Made by a program: the position numbers and the translations under genes. The notes beneath the pieces were generated by a model. It was not told the DNA's origin, did not search any database, and saw nothing but the letters and a program-made list of their open reading frames with translations. Shown here piece by piece: positions 56,381 to 64,000 of a stretch of DNA of 64,000 nucleotides; within the stretch, counting starts at the first letter, position 1, and every line of letters begins with the position of its first letter. The DNA comes from Tiliqua scincoides. Its lineage: Eukaryota > Chordata > Lepidosauria > Squamata > Scincidae. The DNA is taken from positions 1,012,001 to 1,076,000 of the forward strand of contig NC_089825.1 of the NCBI RefSeq assembly GCF_035046505.1, read 5' to 3'.

Positions 56381-56940
56381 AAAGTGGCTTCTCTACTTCA
56401 TTTTCCCGAGTTTCATTTCTGAGAAACAGTCTTAGGTTACAAGCTACTCAGAATGGGGATGACTCAACCCAGTTCCAGTGAGTTTCCAAGACATGTCACA
56501 GCAAGCCAGGAGAGCAGGAGAAAAAGAAAGACCACAAGGATCTAAACGAAAAGGTTTTCCCCCTTTCTCCCACAGAATCCTACGAGATCCCAGGTGGGGT
56601 AACTCACAGCCCCATTCTATCCATTCCCCCACCATAGCCGGTGCAGGGTGGCCAGACTGAGAGGCTTGGGAGAGGTAAGGAAAAATATTTTCCCTTATGG
56701 CTCTGTAAGCCCTTCTGTCACCAATGAGTCTCCTTGGACCGTTGTCAGCTCTTAAGCTCCCTGGTCTCCCCTCCTTTCTCCCCACCCTGTTCCACCCACC
56801 CCACCAGCTCACCAGCAATCCTTTGCAGAGCCGGGTGCTGGAGCGGGACTCCTCCGCTGCAGCCATTACATATGGCAAATGCAAAATGGTGGCCGGCAGC
56901 CCCCTCTTCGCAACACCGTAAGGCCTCTGTAACTAGCATT

Positions 56941-57084
56941 CCATTAGATACGTAGTTAGATAGTGTCACAGAGGCAATGAACATGAAATTGGACACACTC
57001 TGAAAGTTAGTCCTAGATAGGGGGGCCTGGCATGCTGTGGTCCATGGGGTCACGAAGAATCGAACACAACTTAACAGCAACAAC
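56941..57084 (+). mobile_element. BovB 3' tail or BovB-tailed SINE, copy 3
   Basis: Duplicate of 2261-2404 with TSD AACTAGCATT. Confidence 0.75.
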
Positions 57085-57722
57085 AACTAGCATTATGACA
57101 TCACAACAGTCCTGATAGGATTGGGCCGTTCTCCATTGCCAGCTGAGGGCCCCTGTTGCAACCTCCATGGGGTTCCGCTTTTGTTTTCCCAACCAGTTAA
57201 AGGTGCAGTGACTAGTTGGATGTCTGCCAGCTTGTGCCTGGATTGAGTTTAATCAGGGGGTTGGTGAGGACCTTTGCAGGTGTAAAGCTTTTCCTTTGTT
57301 TTCAAAAGTTGGTTTTTTCCCAAACTCAGGTGTCCAGTGAGGTGGCCAAGGTTACCAAGGAAGACACCACATACTGTATGCTATTCCAGAAGGGTTTGGG
57401 GATGGAAGGTTTCATCTGTATTTTGGAGGCATGAAAACTCCATTTGGATTTAAGGAGTAAACAAGTCCCTGTTCAAATTCGGAACCTTGAACACCATAGA
57501 TCAGTGGTTCTCAAAAGATTGTTTAAGGACAGGGGATGATTACATGGTTCAGTCAAAAGTATGGCCTTCTTGGCCCTGTGGTTCTGTCGTCACTTGCCAT
57601 CACTCCTGCAAATAGACACATGACTGGTCTGGCCCTTGTCGTCAATGCTCAGATGTGTGTTTTTTGCACACCTTGAATTAACAGGAAATAAACAGAGCTA
57701 TTGAACATGAACCAGGAGCATC

Positions 57723-58089
57723 CCGGAAACTAGTCAGCTTGATGTCAATACCTAGAAAGATGTGGAACAAATTATTAAGTGGCGTGACTTGGAGCATTTC
57801 AAAAATAATGGGGTCATTTCTAGGAGCTGGCAAGGCTTATCAATAACAAGTTGTACCAGACTAAGCTCCTTTTCGATAGAGTGAGTAGATGATGGGAGTC
57901 CTGTGGACATAGTCCAGTCTCTAGGAAACTACAGATCGATATGCCTGATATCATTATCTAGAAAGATCCTGGAGCAAAGTATTAAGTGGCATACCTTTGA
58001 ACATTTAGAAAACAATGGGGTGATTTCTAGGATAACTAGTTGCACCAGACTAGTCATCTCCTTTTTGACAGAGTGACTAGTCTAGTAGG
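57723..58089 (+). mobile_element. CR1 relic, copy 3
   Basis: Inverted duplicate of 1261-1624. Confidence 0.55.
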
Positions 58090-58114
58090 TGTTGGGAATT
58101 CTGGGGACATATCC

Positions 58115-58405
58115 TAGATTGCATGTGCGGAGCAGGCGGGAGTGGGAGGTGGGAACAGGATCCGGCAGTTATGACGGATCCTAGCCCCATTCCCGGACAG
58201 CATGGAGTGGCTCCTGACTGCTGTGCCACCTCTTCAGGTGGTGCAGATCCAAGTAGACCCATTGGGGACACTGCGGCTGTCCCTGGGGCAAAGGGAATTT
58301 TTTTCCCTCGCCATAGGCCAAGCCTCAGCCAGCCCCAAACTTGCGCTGGATACGGCGCAGGCCTCCTGGCCTGCCTGTTCTAGCGCAAGTTCGGATTGCA
58401 CAGTC
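58115..58405 (-). repeat. Family U repeat U1, copy 3
   Basis: Inverted duplicate of 945-1231. Confidence 0.5.
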
Positions 58406-60357
58406 TGTGAGCGAATGCTGCACTTGTTCTCAACCATATTCTTAATCCTTGGCCAATGGCCAGCCTAGCAAACCCCTGCTGTCCTGCCTGTCTCCTTCTA
58501 CACGTTCAAAAGCAAAGCCCCAAACACGCTCTCGGATAAGGCCAGGAAGACTTCCATAAAGACAATGGAGGGGAAATAAAATACGCAGCACAAAGGCTGA
58601 AGATAGAAAATTGCATTCTGGGCTTGTGGGACGGCACTAGGCCAGCGTTGGGACAGAGTCTGGCCAGGAGCAAGGAGTCTGATCCTTTCTTATCCCAGGA
58701 CACAAACAAAATGATTAAAGAGAAAACGACAGGCTTGCCAGTTCAACCACCATCAGCTATGTAAACGGTAGCAACAGAACGATAAATGCTTCTGCGTGGC
58801 TCCTCACATTTCAATGTCACGTCTGCAGAATTAAAAAGGACTTCCAGAGGAAATGAAGCAAGTGAGACCGTCATCACCGTGGCCTTTGCGATTAGGCCTT
58901 TCAGCGCCCTGTTGCATTCCAAAGGGAGATAAGCCTCCCTGCCTCTCATGGAGGATGTGACTCTGACGCCTAGAAAGAATGGCGACAGAGGCCCAGGCTG
59001 TTAAAATGGAACGCAGCTTCGAGCAAAACACAAGCTAGACACACCATCAGTCAGGCACAATCCATTTTTCAACAAACACCTTGACCTGTCAAATATTGTG
59101 ATTCCTGCCACGCAGTGTTAAAGCACCTCCAGCGAACCTCCATAACTCCGTGGATTGCCTTAGGCTTGGGGTGTCCCTTGGGGGGAGCTCAAAGACTTGG
59201 TGCTCTGCTGAGCACCTCTTCTGTTCTTGGACTGCTCCTGGTTCGGCCCTGCTAGGCTTGGTCATCCTGGAAGCTTAGCCTCAAGACTCTGAGCTCCCCA
59301 ACCCCCCCCCCCCAGCCACCTGCTCCGCTTCTTCTGTGACACACCAAACCGCAGGTTCAGCGAAGGGGATCCTGCTGATTAGATGGTTTTCCCCCCTTCC
59401 AGGTCAATCCCTCCACCTGCCTCTTTCATATACATCGACACACCTTTCAGTCTATCAGAGCTACCGCAGAAGGGCTTGTTTCTTTGTTTTTGTCCGTCTT
59501 TCATCATGAAGGGTAGAAGTCAGGAATTTTTCCCCAACCTCTGATATGAAGGAGAGTAACTCCGCTGTTTCCCCTTCTCTCCCCATCCAGGTGATGGGTG
59601 CATGTCACAAGCCGCGCGTCACCACCATCACACTCTCAGGGCGGTGCATCAAAAGAAAGAAAGGCTGCAAAAGAAATGAAAAACAATCACAACCCAGTCC
59701 TATCCCCAGCAGCGCCACTGGGTGCAACGGCTCCAAAATAGCTACCACTGAATCCAGCGGCCCTGCCGGAACTGCCAGAGGTGTCCTTGGGGGAAGAGAA
59801 CTGTCATCCCCTTCTCCAAGCAAAGGTGCCAGCCCTGCAATGGGCCTCCTTGCATCTGTGCCAGCTGTTTTGCTGGTGCAGACGGGAGGATCTCCGTGTT
59901 GGGCTCTTCAGCCTGACACAGAGGAAAGGATCCTGGGGAGCAAGGCTCCTCCAGTTCCACTTCCCTCCTGGGCTGGTTCCTCCCCACACCCCGCAAACCT
60001 GCACCATCACCCGGCAGGCAAACTTACCACACGGGTGCAATGAGTTGTCAGCACGGCACTGAGGCCCGGCACCAACTGCTGCTGGCCTAATGCCAGCTCT
60101 CCCTCCTCTTCGGGTGTCGCTGACATGCCCTGAAGCATGTTTGCAACACCCATCACCAATGCTGGAGCTCAGCAGAGAGCTCGGTTGCAGAACAGGGAGC
60201 ATTTCTACATCATCACATCATCGTGACTCGGTTCTCCTCCTCCCTCCTCTCTCTCAAGACAGTATCACTCTGGTAAGTTGCAGAGTACTGTAGAGAGAGC
60301 TATTTCCATTGCCTCTGCTTGACTGTATCGCCTTTCCTCTGTCCTGATGTTGCAGGG

Positions 60358-62142
60358 CAGTGTTTCTCAAACTGTGGGTCAGGACCCACTAGGTGGGTCG
60401 TGAGCCAATTTCAGGTGGTTCCCATTCATTTCAATATTTTATATTTACTATATTAGACTTGATGCTTCCATGGTATGTGACTGCATCTGGGGAAATGTTG
60501 CAGACCTGTACTTTGAACAGGCTATACTCTATATCAGTGATGGTGAACCTTTTAGAGACCGAGTGCCCAAACTGCAACCCAAAACCCACTTATTTATCGC
60601 AAAGTGCCAACACAGCAATTTAACCTGAATACTGAGGTTTTAGTTTAGAAAAAACAACTCATACATTAACATCTTTTACCTACTATTACTTGTAACCCGT
60701 AAGGAACTTTTCCTCTAGAAAATTTGTCCAATCCCTCCTTAAAGGCATCTAGGCAAGTTGTCATCACTGCTTCCTGTGGCAAAGAGTTCCACAGACTAAT
60801 TACATGCTGCGTAAGGAAATATTGGCAGGGAAGGGGTGGCTGCAAGACCTTACCGCTGCTCATTTTCTCAAACAAGAAAAAAAATGTTTTTTAAAGCCCC
60901 ACCCACAGAAGTGGGCTCTAAGGCTGCAATCCCAGCCACTCTTTCCTAGGAGTAAGCCTCATTGACTCTAATGAGGCTTACTTCTGAGTAGGCATGCACA
61001 GGAGCAGGCTCCAAGGCTGCAATCCCGGCCACTCTTTCCTGGGAGTAAGTCTCATCAACTCTAATGGGGCTGGTTGGATGGCTGCATCGTGCTGTATTTC
61101 ATGCTCACAGCTATGTGAAATTGTGCATGCACTTCTTTTCCAATAGGATTGGAGAAGCAATTCCGTGGTTTACCTTTAAGATAATTGTGTGACGTTCTTA
61201 CAGATAAGCCTCCAGGGGCAATAAGGCAGGGCCAGCAGCACCTGCAGGGCTGGCGCCACAAAGCCCAAGCTGTGGCCCGAGCGCTCTGCTCCCCTCCAGC
61301 GATGCCAGGCTGTGAGCTCTGCTCCCCTCCAGCCCCGCCACGGGAATGTCCGCGCTGCACCCTCAGGCTGCAATCCTTCCCTCACATTCTTGGGAGTAGC
61401 CCCACCGACTGCAATGGACTTCCTTCTGAGTAGACCTGCATAGGAGTGGGCTCTCAGGCTGCAATCCCAGACACGCTTTCCTGGGAGCAAGCCCCACTGA
61501 CTCTAATGGGACTTCCTTCCTTCCTTCTGAGTAGACAGGCAGGACTTGTCTCTGGCTGCGCTGCTCCCCCCCAGCTGCGCCTGTGCTGCGGAGGAAAAGC
61601 CTCTCCTGGCGCTGAGTGGGCAGTTGGAAAGGCGGGCTGCAAAGGCTCAAATGGCTGAGGAGGAGAGCAGCTCCGGATTGGCTGGTCTGCAGCCAGTGAA
61701 GGGCCCTGAGCCATTCTAACAGAAAAAGCCAGGAGTCTGCTGGATGCTGATTGGCTGAGCCTGCTGGACCGTTGGGGAAGGGAAGGGAAAGACAGGGAGG
61801 GAAGCAAACTCGGGGCAGGTGGGGGCACCGAAGGGAGAGGAGGCAGCAGCTCAGCGCCCCCCTCCAGGCTGCCTGGCTCAGCGCGCGTGCCCACAGAAAT
61901 GGCTCGGAGTGCCCTCTCTGGCACGCGGGCCATAGGTTCGCCAACACTGCTCTATATGCTTATAACAATGACAGTAAATGGGATTTACTCCTGGGTAAGT
62001 GTGGGTGGGAGTGCAGCCTAGGATTGTTAAACATTTTCCTGCTTGATGATGTCACTTGCAGTCATGACATCAATTCCAGTGGGTCGTGACAGATTCTCAT
62101 GCTAAAAAGTGGGTCCTGACACTAAAAGCTTGAGAACTACTG
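60358..62142. mobile_element. hAT MITE, outer element, copy 3
   Basis: Direct duplicate of 31033-32814, with TSDs TTGCAGGG and TTGCAAGG. It keeps about 20 bases (GTCAGGACCCACTAGGTGG) near the left end that copy 2 lacks. Confidence 0.82.
60535..61949. mobile_element. Nested hAT element, copy 3
   Basis: Direct duplicate of 31192-32621, with TSD CTCTATAT (60527-60534, 61950-61957), slightly shorter (about 15 bases). A CR1 C-terminal fragment is retained at 60680-60875, minus strand. Confidence 0.88.
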
Positions 62143-62155
62143 TTGCAAGGTATTG

Positions 62156-62386
62156 CAGTGGCGTAGCTGGAGGGGGCGGAGCACTCAGTCTGGCAGGGAA
62201 CCTCAGCGAGGTGGGCAAGCGGCCCCTCCCTTCGCAGCCATTCCCAGCGGGGGGAGCAAAACGGAGCCTACGACAGGGAGTTTTGCTCCCCCCACCGGGA
62301 ATGGCTCCAAAGGGAGGGGCCGCTTGCCCACCTCACTGAGGCTCCCTGCCAGACTGAGTGCTCCGCCCCCTCCAGCTACGCCATCG
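62156..62386. mobile_element. Fold-back hAT MITE, copy 3
   Basis: Direct duplicate of 32828-33058, same length, with TSD AGGTATTG (62148-62155, 62387-62394). Confidence 0.9.
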
Positions 62387-62479
62387 AGGTATTGTAACCT
62401 TCAGTTATTTCTGACTCTTGTCTCTTAGGTGCCTAAACATGTTGCAAATGCCAATGCAAGGGAGGGCACCAGGATGCAG

Positions 62480-62874
62480 GTCCCTTGTGATCTGGTGTGC
62501 TCCCTGGGGCATTTGGTGGGCCGCTGTGAGATACAGGAAGCTGGACTAGATGGGCCTATGGCCTGCTCCAGTGGAGCCGTTCTTATGTTCTTAACTACAA
62601 TTCCCAGGAGGCCTTGCAGGTCTCTTGTTATCTGGTGTGCTCCCTGGGGCATTTGGCGGGCCGCTGTGAGATACAGGAAGCTGGACTAGATGGGCCTCTG
62701 GCCTGATCCAGTGGGGCTGTTCTTATGTTCTAACCTACAATTCCCAGGAAGCCTTGCAGGTCCCTTGTGATCTGGTGTGCTCCCTGGGGCATTTGGTGGG
62801 CCGCTGTGAGATACAGGAAGCTGGACTAGATGGGCCTATGGCCTGATCCAGTGGGGCTGGTCTTATGTTCTTAA
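62480..62874 (+). repeat. Tandem array, three units
   Basis: Same units as 33152-33827, but three in place of five. Confidence 0.88.
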
Positions 62875-63221
62875 CATATTGTTGCTGCACCATGAACCAA
62901 CAGTTTAAGATCCCTGCATGGGAGTGAGAGATATGTTTGTACCCTCATACTTTGATTCTGCAGAGCACTCATAGTGACAAGAGAGGGTTCAGCATTAAGC
63001 ATTCTACCCAAGAAGACCTGGTATCCATGCTTTCATTTTCCTTTACGCCGCACTTCCACCAGTTTCAATATGTTAATCTCCACTGCTGCCCGCCTTATGA
63101 AGGCTTCATTAGTTGTCTCTTTGAGAGTTAGCAAGCAGGAGTTTTGCCTGTGTTGTTATGATTATTAGGATGGGATGATATCATGGGACTGTATCATGGG
63201 ACTTCTGAGAGTTCCCAGGCC

Positions 63222-63362
63222 TGCAAGGAGATCAAATCAGTCAGTCCCACAAGAAATCAACCCCTGACTGTCCATTAGAAGGACACTGAAGCTGAAGCTA
63301 ACATGCCTTGGTCACCTCATGAGAAGGGGCGACTCTTGAGAAAAGACCCTGATGCTGGGAAA
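63222..63362 (+). mobile_element. BovB fragment, copy 3
   Basis: Direct duplicate of 34176-34315. Confidence 0.8.
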
Positions 63363-64000
63363 AATGGAAAAGGAGACCGGATTCCTTGACATGCTAAATG
63401 ACTGTGCCTTAGAGCAGCTAGTCATGGAGCCCACCAGTGGACAGGTGACTCTGGATTTAATATTGTGCGGTACTCAGGACCTGGTTAGAGATGTCAATGT
63501 TACGGAGCCACTGCGGAACAGTGATCATGCTGCGATCCATTTCTACATGCACGTCGGGGAAGAATACCGGGCAAAACTCTCACAAAAACCCTTGACTTCC
63601 GACAAGCGGACTTCCCTCAAATGAAGAGGCTGGTTAGAAGGAGGCTGAAAGGGAAGGTAAAAAGAGTCCAATCTCTCCAGAGTGCATGGAGGCTGCTTAA
63701 AACAACAGTAAGAGAGGCCCAGCGGAAGTGTATACCGCAAAGGAAGAAGGGCTCCACTAAGTCCAAGAGGTGCCCGCATGACTAACGAGCCAAGTTAGAG
63801 AGGCCATGAAGGGCAAAGAAACTTCCTTCCGTCAATGGAAGTCTTGCCCTAATGAGGAGAATAAAATGGAACATAAACTGTGGCAAAAGAAATGTAAGAA
63901 GGTGATACGGGAGGCCAAGAGAGACTATGAGGAACGCATGGCCAGCAGCATTAAGGGGAATAATAAAAGCTTCTTCAAATATGTTAGAAGAAGGAAACCT
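63363..64000 (+). mobile_element. CR1 LINE, copy 3 (cut by window end)
   Basis: Frame 63352-63624 gives FLDMLNDCALEQLV, LDLILCGTQDL and RNSDHAAIHF, the end of the CR1 endonuclease with its SDH motif. The next frame (AKRDYEERMASSIKGNNK) runs off the window. Confidence 0.85.

Larger units (their letters stand above)
44041..59347 (-). repeat. Right arm of outer inverted repeat (with CYP8B1)
   Basis: Inverted copy of 1-15312. It carries, in reverse order, the truncated L1, tRNA-type SINE, LINE, CYP8B1, full L1 relic, hAT element, L2, CR1 and BovB-tail insertions. Beyond 59347 the sequence continues as a direct repeat of 30029-34934. Confidence 0.9.
59348..64000 (+). repeat. Direct repeat of 30029-34934 (cut by window end)
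   Basis: Continuation of copy 3 with the same repeat order as 30029-34934. It runs off the right edge within the CR1 open frame, so the true length of the duplicated unit is at least 20 kb and unknown. Confidence 0.88.

Overview
This is vertebrate nuclear DNA and almost certainly from a squamate reptile. The evidence is the repeat content: BovB (RTE) LINE pieces, CR1, L2 and L1 LINE relics, tRNA-derived SINEs of the squamate type, and many hAT-type non-autonomous DNA transposons with intact 8-bp target-site duplications (TSDs). The exact lineage cannot be fixed from the sequence. About 3 kb is host coding sequence; nearly everything else is repeat-derived or unrecognised non-coding DNA.

The only host gene is CYP8B1 (sterol 12-alpha-hydroxylase, bile acid synthesis). 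It is a single uninterrupted exon of 513 codons, present twice: plus strand 10306-11847 and minus strand 47493-49034. The two predicted proteins are identical, and both copies keep a TATA-like box about 60 bases before the ATG.

The window is built from three copies of one segment. Copy 1 reads forward from the left edge. Copy 2 is inverted (14626-30028) and continues to about 34934. Copy 3 is also inverted (44041-59347) and continues to the right edge. Copies 1 and 2 form an inner inverted repeat (1-9408 against 14626-30028) around a 5.2-kb spacer holding CYP8B1. That spacer plus the start of the second arm (1-15312) was copied again, inverted, as 44041-59347, which gives the second CYP8B1. 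Copies 2 and 3 are direct repeats of each other over about 20 kb. Copy 2 has no CYP8B1.

Insertions date the events. A 1.6-kb hAT element lies in copies 1 and 3, while copy 2 has the clean empty site. A SINE-like insert is private to copy 2, and a tail-repeat array has five units in copy 2 but three in copy 3.

Layout: 1-9.8 kb, repeat mosaic; 10.2-12.5 kb, CYP8B1 and 3' flank; 12.7-13.9 kb, a LINE; 14.6-30 kb, inverted copy 2 with a private 7.3-kb block (15974-23320); 30-34.9 kb, nested hAT elements, a tail-repeat array, and BovB and CR1 pieces; 35-44 kb, CR1, a 3.7-kb hAT element and three young LINE-related insertions; 44-59.3 kb, inverted copy 3 with the second CYP8B1; 59.3-64 kb, repeat of 30-34.9 kb. 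A long, highly similar inverted duplication can also be an assembly error, so the duplication needs independent support.
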